Part shown: piece after piece, positions 50,301 to 63,900 of the stretch
Position numbering within the stretch: the stretch's first letter is position 1
How the letters are laid out: each line of letters opens with the position of its first letter
Assembly: GCA_028551475.1 (NCBI GenBank)
Contig: CM052355.1
Coordinates: forward strand, 24,269,580 to 24,333,579
Reading direction: 5' to 3'
Origin: Casuarina equisetifolia
Lineage: Eukaryota > Streptophyta > Magnoliopsida > Fagales > Casuarinaceae
Length of the DNA stretch: 64,000 nucleotides
Notes under the pieces: generated by a model
What the model was told of the DNA's origin: nothing
The model's input: the letters and a program-made list of their open reading frames with translations, nothing else
Database searches by the model: none
Position numbers and translations under genes: made by a program

Positions 50301-53300
50301 CCCAAATAAGATAAAAGATGAAGCGGGGGTGGTGACTCTTTGCCAACAAATTGTGGTGATCTTTTGATGTACCTTGAACTTTTTGGTTTTGTCCTATATG
50401 CTCTGAAAGAACATATAAGTTTTTTGCTCTCTGGAAATACTAAAATTATTTAAAAATTTATCTGACAATTGCTCTTTTTTGGATCTTAAAATGAAATAGT
50501 TATTTACTTTCTACCAAGTTATCTCTTGTCCATACGCATGTAGCTCCAGTGGAGCTCATGGCCTGAGACCAAAGAGGTCTCAGGTTCACCACTTCTCAAA
50601 TCCTCACACTTCCTTTACCAAATAAAAGAAGAGTTAAAGATATCTTTTCAAATCAAATGGTGGAAAATTATTTCTAATACACTTAGCTTATACCTTCCTT
50701 TCCTTTCCATTGATACATATACTCACTTTATCCCCTTAGGCAGAGTGTGAGAGAGCTAAACTGGATATCAAATCAACCTCCAAGACTTCAAGCAATAACT
50801 AATAACACGTTTCCAAGAAAAATTAAAGAAAATAAAATTGTACAAGGTGTGGGCTGTTGATAAACCAGCCAATTGCTATATTTCCCTACAAAATTTCCCG
50901 TTTGCTATGCTTCTGAAAGGAAAAAGAGAAATTTAATATGAGTTGAGGATATTTCTTCGATGGCAGGTACATTTATGCTCATTGACATGTTATTTATTTA
51001 TTTATTTTTCCATATTATGTTGTTGCGTATGTTAGAAGTTCGGAAGTTGTGTGCGCATCTTTTTGTAGGAATTGCTTGAAATTTTTGTACGGGGCTGTTG
51101 AAACCACCAGCAAAATCTTTGAAATTGTGGCGAACTAGATTTTTTGTTGTTGCAAGCTTCACCTTAAAAAAGAAAAAGAAAAAAACGAATGAAAATTTTC
51201 AAGTAGGGCCTATATTTGTACTGAAATTTATGAAAGATCTTGTTCAGAACTTTATGAATCATTATCAGCTATTTTAAGAAAATCTCTGAAGAAAGAAATA
51301 GTTAGTTTAATCAAGGCCTTGTAGATGATTAGGAGCCTTAAAAAAGTTGAGTTCTAATTTCAACTGGAAAAACAATAAGCTGGATGAGTGAGAGGGATTA
51401 CCCTAGTAAGTGACAAATGATTCACAATTTCCTTGAATTATAGAATTTATTTTATCGTTTCCATTCAGGCGATGGTTACATGATTCCTGGCTAATTCTTC
51501 TCTTTCTTTTTGTCATTCAACATTTATTTTTGCGTAATTTTCTTTTTAATTTAAAGGTAAGTTTTTATTAGCTATCACTAACTTTGATGATCTATATTAT
51601 TCTTTAGTTTTTGGCAAATTTTGTGTCAGATTTTGGAAGAGCGATTTTATTTATCTGATTAGAGTGATTTTCTAAAAGCTATATACGGTTGGGTGTACCT
51701 CATCCATCACACATACTCTATTATATTTATCGAAGCCCATTATGGGTCCTTGAAGAAATCATAATGATGATTCGCTTTTTAAAGACTTAGCAATGTTTCT
51801 TAACTTCTCATGTAGCCTTTTCTTAGGCAGCCTATACAATGTGACGCATTGGCATGTCAAATATGGAGGAAACAAACAGATTAATTGTATTCTAAGAAAA
51901 ATGGCTTTGACAGAGCTGAAAAGGCTGCTGGAGACAATTTCATTTTTCCTGAACTTGCTACTACATCGGTAGATGTTAAGGTGGCATTTCTTCTTTAAAC
52001 CTCCAACGCCAAAATGGCAACTAATCAATTGGATCAGACTTAACATATTATTAAAAATGATCGTAATTTTTTCTATCGACTAAAATTTCTAGGATGAGAC
52101 AACTTGAGTTCATTTTGGATAAGACTTGACACCATTCGTTGCATGGAAACTTCTAGAAGCAAGTTGTTTATGCATTAAATACAGTAGTCTTAGATACTTG
52201 CCCTTGCAAATGTGGTGAACGTATCCAAAACTTGTGAGTCATATGTTCGAACTTGAAAATTCAGATGATAATTTTTGAACACTTGGAGTACGTATCATGA
52301 ATTGCCGAAGTCAATAAGTTCCTAGACATGATCCTCTATGACATTTAAACATTTATCTTCTCTTGTTTTGAGATAATAACTGCTGCTACAGTGAAACAGT
52401 TACATGGTGTAGATATGAAATTACTATGAAGTTGAAATGAAACGGAAACAATATAGAAGTTATAATAATTGATTGCCATTTAGTTGCACGTTCATGGTGA
52501 CATGCAGGTTTGACCGTGGGCTTGTTCATGCAAATGTGAACTTGTTTCAGGTTGGTTGTATGATATTTAGAAACTTAGCTTAGATTGCGTGTGTTTCAGT
52601 AGGAAACTTTGAGAAAGTTATGGAAGCTCAAATAATTATAGACGTTTTTGCATTACTATCTGCGTGAAAATGCAATACTACTTTGTAGAACTTCAGACTA
52701 AATCTGCATTGAAGGAATTTTTCAAAGGAGTTCCAGCCTCTCAAAAATTAGAAATAATTCCTTTTCTCAATATGCAGCTACTACAGATGGAGCGCGAGGT
52801 CCAGTCAGCAAGACAGCATAATTCTATTTCCTGGCATTTAGCATCACGCGGTATTCCGAGGAGCTTACATTGTCTTTCCCTGAATCTGGCCGAAGAGTAT
52901 ACTGTAAATTCCCGGGCTAGATCTTGTCTGCCTCCACCAGAATATCTTTCTCGCCTTTCAGACCCCTCATGTTTCCACCTTGTTCTTCTAACTGATAATG
53001 TCCTTGCTGCTTCTACTGTTGTCTCCTCTACACTCCAAAACTCAGCCAACCCTGGAAAGTTAGTGTTCCACATTGTTACGGACAAACAAACTTACAACGC
53101 AATGCATGCTTGGTTTGCAATGGATTCTACTAAGTCTGCTGTGGTGGAAGTTAAGGGATTACATCAGTATGATTGGTCTGAGGAGGTGAATGTTGGAGTG
53201 AAAGAGATGTTACAGATTCAACGCCTAATTTGGATGCAGTACTACAATAATTTGAATGAAGACCTGGTGTATGAAAGAGAACACAAAAGACATCTAGAGG

Positions 53301-54528
53301 GTTTGAGCCCCAGCTCCCTCTCCCTCCTTAATCAACTTCGCATTTATATACCTGAGGTAGTTAACTTTTTTCTTAGCAGAATCTTTTCTGGGTTAGTGAT
53401 ACATGTTGAATGCCAATACTTATGATTGATTATCATCTGATTTTCGTGGGCCACACAGCTCTTTCCAAATCTCAACAAGATAGTGTTCCTGGAGGATGAT
53501 ATTGTAGTACAACATGACATATCACCTTTATGGGAATTAGATCTCAACGGAAAAGTTGTTGGTGCTGTAGTTAGTTCATGGTGTGGAGATGACTGTTGCC
53601 CGGGAAGAAAATATGAGGACTACTTGAACTTTTCGCATCCACTTATATCATCCAACTTCGACCGTGATCGTTGTGCATGGTTGTATGGTATGAATTTCTT
53701 CGACATAGCTGCATGGAGGAGGTCCAACATCACCGCAACTTACCATCACTGGTTGAAACTTGTAAGTGCTTCTTTTGTTACTTCAGTAAGTTGGTGACAG
53801 GAAACTGCTGCCAATATGTCTTTATGTCTGAGTTAATGTCGAGAGGAAATAGCAAATTATGGTCATAGTCAATGTTTTGCTCTTGAAAACGGTTTTCCTC
53901 TTCCAAAAGAAAGGAAAATATTGAAAGATTGTCATATGAATCTAGTTCTTTTAATAGCCAAAGTGGTGGCTTAAACTCGGTTCTATCCTTCCTTGAAGGC
54001 CATTGGACGATTGCACTTCTAATTGGACACATTCTTGTAAAGAGATTAGGAATGTTTAGCGTAAGTGAATTAGGTATTGTCTGTCTGAATCACAACTATC
54101 ATAGTTAATATGATGTATCCTATGCATTCAAAACGCTGTTTATTTCCTGGCTCTAATAACTGAGTACCTTTATTCTATTTTCATTATCAAGAGAACACTT
54201 TCACCCTTGTTTGTCGCCATAATAACATCACCCCATGTTGCAGAGCCTCAATTATGGGTTGGAGTTGTGGCATCCTGGAGTACTCCCGCCTTCCTTGATA
54301 GCTTTCGAGGGTCATGTACATCCAATTGATCCAAAATGGCATCTGGCTGGTTTAGGTTATCAACCTATAGAAGTTCATCACCAGATGCTGGAAACCGCAG
54401 CTGTTATACATTTCAGTGGCCCTGCAAAGCCCTGGCTTGAGATTGGTTTTCCTGAGGTCAGAGGCTTATGGAAGAAATATGTAAGTGAATCAAACAGTTT
54501 TATTAGGAAATGTGAAGTCATGGAGTGA
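47367..54528 (+). CDS. GAUT15: GAUT15-like galacturonosyltransferase (GT8)
   Basis: Golgi glycosyltransferase of the GAUT family, which makes pectin or related wall polymers using UDP-sugars. Activity of GAUT15 itself is less certain. Exons are 47367-47565, 48245-48288, 49710-49859, 52778-53356, 53459-53761 and 54244-54528, all GT-AG with fitting phases, giving 519 residues. The N terminus ([11 protein letters not shown]) is followed by a type II membrane anchor at about 30-52 ([20 protein letters not shown]). GT8 marks are [66 protein letters not shown] and [11 protein letters not shown] (HxxGxxKPW, 481-489). The metal-binding DxD triplet reads E336-D337-D338. Intron 3 is 2.9 kb with a SINE-like insertion. 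A short uORF overlaps the start. Confidence 0.94.
50541..50600 (+). mobile_element. SINE-like head in GAUT15 intron 3
   Basis: A-box-like TAGCTCCAGTGGAGCTCATG and B-box-like AGGTTCACCACTTC at tRNA-like spacing. The middle has a GAGACC/GGTCTC inverted pair. Confidence 0.4.
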
Positions 54529-55379
54529 AGAGGGCAAAGTTCTCTTACTCTCGTATATTCATTTCGGACAGAAAATTAACAAAAAAAAAAATGCCAGCAC
54601 GGTGTGGGCTCAGAGAGAAGAAGGTTTTACCTTCAGTCTCTGCTCACATTCAGTTCTGCACGGCAGGATAGTAGAAAATTGCCGAAGTTACGACGCTGTA
54701 TGCCTTGTAGGCCGGATGTTCAAACTACTACAGGAGATAAGATTTCTCTATAAATACTGTGGATTACTTTCTGTCAAGTAATGCATATAGTTGTCTAAAT
54801 GGTTAAACTGGTGGCTGTTATATCAGATATCTGTATAACTTTGAGCTAATATCCGTTTGTTAGTAGGATGGTCCAAGATAAGGGGACGTTTTGTCCATTA
54901 TTTTAGAAATTAATGTCGGAGAAGTGACCACCAAGAACCAAAGTAGCAAAATTGGGGTTTATCATCTCAACTGAAATTACAAAGATATACTGCAAAGCAC
55001 AACTTGTGAAGTCACTCCCTAAGAATAGGACCATTATCTTAGCAGGGTACAGCACCCGTCTTCTTCCGACTCTGCAGCATGGCCTGCTTGTCCTTTACGC
55101 ATCTTCTCAGACCCTACGCTTAAGGTTCGAACCAAGCCGTAGAGCGAAGAGCTAGACCCATATGGAGCTGCTTCGATAATTAGTTTGTTCGTTCTGCTAA
55201 TAAGGTAGTGCGTACGTGTGCAGTAGGAATGGACCGGACCATTTTTGTTGGGGGGAAAACAGGAGATATGCGAAAAAGAATGTATTAAAGGGATTTTAGG
55301 CTAATATTACAATTGACGGCACCCTACTGTTCCGTTGGTAGGATAGTCTGAAAACCTACGTCTCCATGCAAATTATCGT
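54529..55379. other. GAUT15 3' flank
   Basis: The 3' UTR presumably occupies the first few hundred bases. No other gene seen. Confidence 0.45.
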
Positions 55380-58300
55380 TTCCATCCATGCAAATTATTT
55401 TCAGAAACTGTCACTACTTGAAGCAACGTCTGTATACCTTGAAAATGAAGGAAGGCACGCCTCTTGGCAAACATCTTGATGAACTTAAGAAAACTATAAT
55501 TGATTTACAGAACATTGATGTTAGTATAGAAAAGGAAGATCGGGCCTTGATTTTATTGTGCTCATTACCTAAGTCTTTAGAACATCTTCTAACAACTTTT
55601 TCCTACGGAAGATGATAAGGCAATATTAAAAAGGTAGAAGAAAATTATGATAAAAGTTCTAGTGGTTTGTTCTAAGGAGGTAACAGGAAGAAGTCTAGAT
55701 CAAAATCAAAGACCCAAAAGTTGAAATGTTACCATTGTCACAAAGGAGGACGCCTAAGAAGAGAATGCCTAGATAGAAAGGAAGCCAAGGTGGCTGTTGA
55801 GAAAGAAAAATCAGTGGCCGTTGCAGAAAGTGATTCTAATGAAAAAATGTTCTGAATGCGAGTAATTATGCAGGTTTTGAATGGATCTTAGACACATATT
55901 TCTTTCTTCATATGATTCCAAATAGAGATTGGTTTACAAACTATAAATCAATCAAGAAGGGAAAGATGTTGATGGGAAATAATATAGCTTGTATAGTTAT
56001 TGGTATTGGAACCATACGGATTAATATGTTTGATGAGATAGTGAAAACATTATTATAAATTAGGCGCATGTCCCTGATTTGAAGAAGAATCTTATCTCTC
56101 TCTTGAAGTGTTAGACTCGCTTGGATATGAGTACAAAGTTAAAAATGGAGTCTTGAAGTTCTTAAGATTCTTTGGTTGTGATAAAGGGAGATAAGATAAA
56201 TGAGTTTCTATTACAATACAACTATAATTCCTCTAAAGATATTTTCCAAATGAACTAGAGCCTATCCAAAATTTATCTTGTAAGACATCATTATAAAGTA
56301 AATACATTTTTTTTTCAAATGACTCATATCATCAAAAGTACCCATTCTAGATTTCATTCCAATTAAATGATTTGTAGTTGCCAATATATCTCATGGTAAT
56401 AAAAATGTAATGTTTTGTGGTATATTAAGATTCAACCTCTGGTTTATATTTTTGTGATCAATTCTTTCAAATTCATATCTTTGTTGAAAGAATTTCTTTT
56501 GTAATTCCTTACATATAGATTTAGAAAATACTTGACCTCCATCTACACAAGAAAATTGTTGATAAAACTCTAAAATGAGATTTTCTTTTGAACCAATTTT
56601 CTCTTTCTCTTTATCATTCACATGTAAGAAAGACAAAAAAAATCTTAGGGTACCGTAGACATTCTCAAAAGAAAAGTAGTTATTGGATTAATTATAATAT
56701 TATCTTCAAAAGGTGTTGACACTACAAAGATATAGAATATGAGATTGAGACGTGAGTGAGGGAGGATTGAATGATCTTAGTAACCAAGGCTTGTTGAATG
56801 GACAAAAAGTATGGAAGATTAACTTTTGTGAACATTGTATATTTGGAAAGCATAAAAGAACTAAATTTACTACTATAACCTAGAGAACAAAGGCAACTCT
56901 TATCTATATTCATTCATAACTATTGGGACCATCACATGTTCCATCTATTGGATGCTCAAGGTATATGTTAACCTTCATTGTTGACTTTGCCATAAAGGTA
57001 TGGGTATATTATTCTTTAAGGTACAAGGATGAAGTTTTGAATAAGTTCAAAATATAGAAGAATTTGATTGAAAAGTAGACAAGAAAGGTGATTAAAAGGC
57101 TAAAAACTGTCAATGACATAGAATTTTGTAATAAAGACTGAAGAATTCTATAAAAGAGAAGGCATAGTAAGACACTACACAATTAGATTCATAATTAGTA
57201 GAGATGTCATCTTTGATGAACATTCAATAATAAAATAGACAGTGAAGTTATAGAAGAAGGGATTGGAGAAAAGGTGGAGTTGGATTCAAGGTTGTAGAAG
57301 AAAAGATAATGAAAATGGGTAGGCAAAAGTATGAGGGGTAAAGAACCAACTATCATAGTAGAGACACAATGTACTGAGGTAAGAAATTTGTAAAGCTACA
57401 AGCTAGCAATAGATAAGGAAAGAAGAAAGATGAAGCCTGCACAAATATATAGTTTCTTTGATCTAGTTGCTTATCCATTTTGTAGTGTAGAAGAGATTGA
57501 AGAAGTTAAAGAACCTAAAACTTTTATAGAAGCTATGGAAAGTCTTGAATTTGAATAATTGTAGATGAAATTAAATCATTGATTAAAAACTAGACATAGG
57601 AGCTAGTAAACCTTCCTATTGAAGAACCAATTATTGCAAAAGAGACATAGCTTGCTGACCTAGGAATCTTGTAGAGCTACAATCTAGCAAGAGATAAGGA
57701 AAGAAGGGAGGTAAAGCCTCCACAAAGATTTGGTTGCATATGCATTGTGTAGTACATAGAGGTTGAAAAAGATGAAGAATTAATGTCTTTTATAGAAGCT
57801 ATGGAAAGTCTTGAATCCAACCAATGGAAGATGAAATCAAGTCATTGTTTAAAGACTACACATGAGAGTTGGTAAATATTCTAGAAAACCATAAGGCTAT
57901 AAATTGTAAGTAGCTTTTGAAAAGATGGATGTAATGCTAGGAAATAAAGGAGTACGATATAAAGCAAAAGTAGTTGCAATAGTTTTACACAAAAAAAATG
58001 TGTGTAGATTTTAATGGAATATTATTTCTAGTTGTAAAACATACCTCAATATGACTGTTACTAACTTTAATTGGCTCTTAATACCAAGATTTGCATAAAC
58101 TTGACATCAAAATAACTTTTCTATATGGAGAGCTGGAAGAAGAATAATTCCCTTCGTAGTGGTACAAAGGTTTTTTTATCAATGGGAAAGAGAATTGTGT
58201 TTATAAGTTGAAGAAATCCTTTTATGGTTCAAGGTAATTCCCTTCGTAGTGGTACAAAAGGTTGGATATATTTATGATAAATTGGAATTTTCATAGAATT

Positions 58301-59285
58301 AGATATGATAATTGTGTTTACCATAAAGAAATGCAAGACAACTCAAAGTTTTATCTTTTATTAGATGTGGATGACATGCTAATAGTTGTTAGAAGAATAA
58401 AAAAAATTGACATTATTAAGAAGTAGCTAAATTGAAAGTCTGAGATGAAAGATCTTGGTAGAACCAAGAAGACTCTTGGTATGGAGATCTTACATGATAA
58501 AGCAAGAAGCCACATATGTTTAAATCAAAGGAGCTACATGGAAAAATTGTTTAATCATTTTAGAATGGCTTAATCTAAACTTGTAAGTATTGATTTTGTT
58601 GTAAAATTTAAACTTTTATCTAAATTATCTCCAAAAATTGATGAAGAGAAAGAAGATATGTTAATGATTCCTTATTCAAATATTTTGGATGTGTTGTGTA
58701 TGCAATGGTGCATACAAGGCTTGATGTTGCTCATGCAATTAGTGTTTTAAGTAACTACCTACATAATCTTGGTAATCATACTAGTATGCGATCAAATGGC
58801 TATTGAGATATCTAAAAGGTATAAACAATGTAGGTGGTATACAACAAAGACAATAGTCCCTTTGTCATTGGATATACAATTTCAAATTATGTAAAAGACC
58901 TAAACAAGAGAAGATTTTTATTGGGTATATCTTCAAATTCTCTAAAAGAGTTGTAAGTTGGAATGCAATTTTGCAATCCCTTATGGCTTTGTCAATTGTT
59001 GAAGCCAAGTATATGGCTATGTTAAGTGTTAAAGAGGTGATGTGGTTAAGAGGTCTAGTTAATGATCTTGGTGTAAGACAAGATATATTTGAAGTAAATT
59101 GTGATAGCCCAAGCAGACTTCATTTGGCTAAAGATCAATGCATCATGAAAAAGCTAAACATATTGATGTTAGGTTTCATTTCATCTAAGATTTAGACACG
59201 ATTCCATTAAGGTTTAAAAGGTATCAACTTTGGAAAAGCCAACTAATATGTTGACAAAAGTAATCTTTACAACCAAGTTCAAACA
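55380..59285 (+). mobile_element. Decayed Tnt1-like Ty1/copia element
   Basis: Copia domains lie in order on the plus strand, broken by many stops and shifts. Gag (LDELKKTIIDLQNID) is at 55390-55613. A zinc knuckle CYHCHKGGRLRREC, with the His ligand replaced by Arg, is near 55730. A protease-end trace, AHVPDLKKNLISL, is near 56060. Pre-integrase GLNDLSNQGLLNGQ and CEHCIFGKHKR lie at 56760-56860. The pre-RT linker occurs twice. RT traces are FLYGELEEE at 58110 and VDDML at 58370. RNase H (ALSIVEAKYMAML, HLAKDQ) is at 58980-59160, with a tail NMLTKV..TTKFKH ending at 59285. The 5' end starts inside gag with no LTR. Confidence 0.8.
57361..57900 (+). repeat. Internal ~281-bp tandem duplication in the Tnt1-like element
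   Basis: GCTACAAGCTAGCAATAGAT (57394) and GCTACAATCTAGCAAGAGAT (about 57675) begin matching blocks. Both run through AAAGCCT and on to TTTTATAGAAGCTATGGAAA. Both encode the basic linker before reverse transcriptase. Confidence 0.85.
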
Positions 59286-60921
59286 TGTTGGAAAATAGGG
59301 TTTTGTTGTGACTAAAAATATTTTCTTGTAAATATCAATTCTCAAATTATGTTTTTCTAAATGTGCAAAAAGAAAAACTATAGGAAGTAAAAGGTGTACA
59401 AATTATAATATCAATTAATGATATTATAAAGTAACCGGGTTCCTACATTTCCTCATAAAATATATCTTAAAGTCTTTGTGACATATATTCAATTAAATAT
59501 TGATTATTTGAATATATTGATTATTTAAAAATTCTTCAAGAAATATAAATTATACTTGAATATATTTTATTTTAAGAATATGATACTTGGATTGGTGAAA
59601 TTGCAGGAACAATATATTTGCTTAAATTCAATATATGCAATACATTATAAATGTATTGATATTGGACCGTGTTGATATTGGACCAAATATACATGATGAA
59701 TATATGTTATTATTGTATTGGACTTTTGCTGTTGGACTGTGAGATTATAGGTGTGGCCCAAGTTCATGTTAGCTTGCCTGATCCCGTTCTTGTTACGGTG
59801 TCATCTGAATCATAATCAAAGGCTTCCTATTATGGTGTCGTCTGAATCATTATCAAAGGCTTCCCGTTATGGTGTCGTATTGATCACATCAGAAGCTTCC
59901 TTGATACGCTTATTGGCTACGACGTTGTCTCACTTAAGGGCACATAAAAGACGCTTATCTCTTGAGGGGTTATGCCCTAGTTGCTTCAGTCTCTCCCCGA
60001 CGCTACCTTCGTTTCTCTCAAGCGCCAAAGCTTCAACAGGATAAATCTAGAGGAGGCAAGTTGTCAGAACGGTTGGATTTCGAAATCAAAAGGTGGAAAT
60101 GAGGCTGATTTGATGGATAGCCTATTATTCCTAACAGGAAGAAGGCTACGGTTCAAGTTTGATTCAAAAAGAAAACCCTAGATCTGCTTATATATAAAGG
60201 TATGTGCATGTGAAGGCTTTCTTGGAACAATTGACCTCTATCTTGAAGCATTCTCTTTGTGAAGATACTTTACTCAGCTTACTTGCCATTTGATTCAAGA
60301 TCATACATCATTCAGTGGTTCATAAGTTTTCGATGATATTCGGCTATTTCGTTTAATCTTTGATAATATCATCAATCATAGCTTGTATAACATTATTTAT
60401 ATGCTGATTTCACTTATAAACATTTTCTGCATATAAATCTTCAGGAAAATCTGAAACCCTAATTTCTCCAAATTGGGGATTTCGTGATAAGGGCTTTGTA
60501 TCTTGATATATTTGTTTGAATACCTCTTCTAATCAGTAATATCCCATAAACTAACATATTATTTGGGGATTTGCTATTGTATATAATCTTTTGATCATTA
60601 TTTGTATTCAGACTTAATAATTCCTTTGAGAAGAAATTATTTGGATTAAGGAGAACGTATTCTCCTAATTAAGTTGAGTAAAGGTGACTTCAATTGGTTG
60701 AATTGAAGAAGAAGAGGGTGGATGTAGGACTTTAAGGTAGAGTGCCGAACCATTGTAATAAATTGGGTGTTGATTTTCTTGCTCTCTATTTGATTAAATA
60801 TTTTTGTTCGATTGCATATTATCATATAAATTACTAAAGTAATTTATTATAATTTTTAAGAAGAATATTTCGGTATAAGAACAATTCAACCCCCCTTATT
60901 GTTAAGCCATAAAACCCAACA
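59286..60921 (+). mobile_element. Putative 5' LTR of the SIRE-type copia element
   Basis: It begins TGTTGG and ends CCCAACA, a TG...CA inverted terminus, directly followed by a primer-binding-like site. A promoter-like TATATATAAAGG lies at 60190-60201. The length of 1.6 kb suits SIRE/Maximus LTRs. The left edge is uncertain because it abuts the RNase H tail of the preceding copia relic, and the matching 3' LTR lies outside the window. Confidence 0.5.
59797..59905 (+). repeat. 37-bp tandem repeats in the LTR
   Basis: Three units start GGTGTC at 59797, 59834 and 59871. Units one and two are nearly identical; the third is diverged. Confidence 0.85.
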
Positions 60922-60943
60922 ATTGACATCTAGAGCTAGGTTC
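60922..60943 (+). promoter_or_regulatory. Primer-binding site (initiator tRNA-Met type), altered
   Basis: ATTGACATCTAGAGCTAGG follows the LTR end. Intact elements of this lineage have TTGGTATCAGAGCTAGG here, so two changes and one inserted base are visible. Confidence 0.5.
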
Positions 60944-63900
60944 TCTAATTAAAAGGACTAACATCCTAAAGTAGATCCACATTATAGCTTCTGAAAAAGG
61001 GTTAGCTGTTATGGGGTTTAATAAACCTCCATTGTTTGATGGCATTAATTTTAGGCATTGGAAACAATTAATGTAAGTCTTCATAATAGGTCAAGATCCA
61101 GAAGCTTAGCAAGTAATCAAGAAGGGTATTACATTACCCGAAACTAATGAATGGTCAAAAAATGAAGCTAAAGTAATGGGGTTAAATGCTAAGTCTATGA
61201 ATATGATTTATAGTGGTCTTATAGCACATGAGTTTAACAAAGTGTCCTCTTGCACCACTTGGAATAAGTTAGAAGTCATTTATGAAGAAACTAAAAAAGT
61301 AAAGTCTTCTAAAGTTAATATGCTTACACATGACTATGAATTATTTGTTATGAAAGATTATGAAACTATTAATGATATGTTTGGTAGATTCACTGAAATT
61401 ATTTTTGAACTTAAATTGCTAGGGAAAACCTATACAAATGAGGAAATGGTAAGAAAAATATTGGTATCCCCACCCGAGAGTTGGGATCCTAAAAAGATGG
61501 CCATAGAAGAAGCTCATGACCTAGAGCTGCTGACCTTAGATGATCTGCTATGTTCTCTTAAGACTCATGAAATGCAACTTATGAGAAGAGAAAAAGAAAA
61601 AGAAAGAAAATAGGAGATCACTTACACTTAAAGTAAAAGTTGAAAAGGTTGAAGAGGAAGAGTCAGAAAATGATGAAGTAGCTCTTATAGCTAGAAGATT
61701 TAAAAAATTTCTAAGAAGAGGGTTAAACAAAACATAGGGCAAAATAGGAGGAAAAAAATTAAATGAACATAGGGAGAATGTGTGCTATGAATGCAGGAAA
61801 CCTGGACATATCAAGATTGATTGTCCGACAATTAAGAAAAAAAATAGCAAGAACAAAAATAAGGCAATAATTGCTGCCTGGGATGATGAGAACTCCTCAT
61901 CTAATGAAGAAACTCAAGAAGAGGTTGCACATCTATGCTTAACCGCAACAGTAACTCTTGAGGAAGAAAATAATGAGGTAAATGATTCTGAACTGTTTCT
62001 TTAAATAAATTCTAGATTAGAAACTACATTTTTTGACCTAGTTGAATATAAAAATAAATTAAGGGATAAATACAAAAATTTAAAAGTAAAAAATAAATAT
62101 AAAAAACAGGAACATTTGACTTCTGGACAAAAAATCGATTCTATTGATAAACAAAGTATAGAACTTACTGCATGTAAAGATCAAACTGAAAAGAAAAATG
62201 CCGTGATTTCTTTGAATGATGACATTGTTATTTCTACTAATGCATACATGAAATATGATGCTTGTATGAATGATATATATGAAAAACAAGGAAAACATGA
62301 GAACATGCAAAAAAGAGCAGAAACTTTCTGTAGTGATAGTGCATCCCTTGAAACTAAGATACATGCATATTCACATGTATGTATTGAAAATCCTAAGAAT
62401 AGAGTCCGTGACCTTGAAAAGGAAAACTGTGACTTGAAATCAAAACTTGATGCAAGTAACTTGCTGTTAAAGAAATTTACAAATGGTAGTTGCATGTTAA
62501 ATAGAATTCTAAGCTCTCAAAAAGGTATATATGACAAAGCAGGACTATGGTATAAATTGAATGATAAATCAAAATCATTTACTTATTTTTTTAAGGAAAA
62601 AGAATGTTCAATTCTGTTGCATAAAAATAAATGCTCTTTCTGTAGTTATTTTGGTCATGATTTTGATAAATGTCCCATAAGACTTAGAAAGACTTACAAA
62701 GTAAAGAAACTTTAGCTGCCTAAGAATGACAAAAATCTAAGTTGAACTAACATTCATGGACCCAAAGTAAAAAGGGTACCAAGCACTCCAACAATTAAAT
62801 TTGTTTCTGCAGGATATGAGGGCACGGATAAGGAACAAAAAGCTCAAGAACATGTGGATTCTGGATAGCGGATGCTCTCGACACATGACTGGGATGAGGG
62901 AGCTCTTCTCAATGCTTGAGTTGAAAAATGGAAGTACGGTATCTTTTGGAGATAACTCCAAAGGAAGAATAAGAGGAATGGGAACAATAGGTAACTCTGA
63001 CACCTTACTCATATCTGAAGTGTTGCTTGTAGATGAGCTAAAATTTAACTTATTTAGCATAAGTCAATTGTGTGATAAAGGATTCAAAATAAAATTTAGA
63101 AAAGAAAGTTGTCTTGTTGAGTATGCTAACCATAAAATTGTTGGAAAAAGGAAAGACAATATCTATGTGCTTGATTTGAGCAAGATGAATGTTGAACAAA
63201 CATGTTTGGTCATAAATAGAAATATTGATGCTTGGTTATGGCATAGAAAGCTAGGACATGCAGGTCTAGGATTGATAGAAAAATTGTATAAGTAAAATTT
63301 AGTAAAAGGTTTTCCTTTTTTAGAATTCAACAATGATAGAATATGTGAAGCATGCATTAAGGGCAAACACACATAAAGTAGCTTCAAATTGAAGCTTGTG
63401 GTGAGCACATCTAGACCATTAGAAATACTGCACATGGACCTTTTCGATCCTATAAGAACAACAACATTGAATGATAAACATTATGTCTTAGTTATTATAG
63501 ATGATAATTCTAGATTCACATGGACATATATGCTTGCTAGGAAAGATGAAGCATTTGAAAAATTTGCTGAATTTTTTAAAATGATTCAAAATGAAAAAGG
63601 TTTTTCAATTATAAAAATAAGAACTGATCATGGTGGAGAATTTGAAAATCAACTTTTTGAAAAATTTTGTTCAGAAAATGGTATTTTACACAACTTTTCA
63701 ACTCCTAGAACACCACAACAAAATGGTGTTATTGAAAGAAAAAATAGAACACTTCAAGAGATGGCTAGAACCATGATGTGTGAATACAATATTCCAAAAC
63801 ACTTTTGGGGAGAAGCTGTAAACACAGCATGCTATATTTCGAACTGTGCCTTAATAAGACCTATTTTGAAAAAGACACCCTTTGAGTTATTCTTTGAAAG

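Noticed and set aside
56391-56636. Minus-strand 81-codon ORF inside the Tnt1-like relic
   Set aside because: No recognised domain. Possibly a small insertion or inverted piece, but unsupported.
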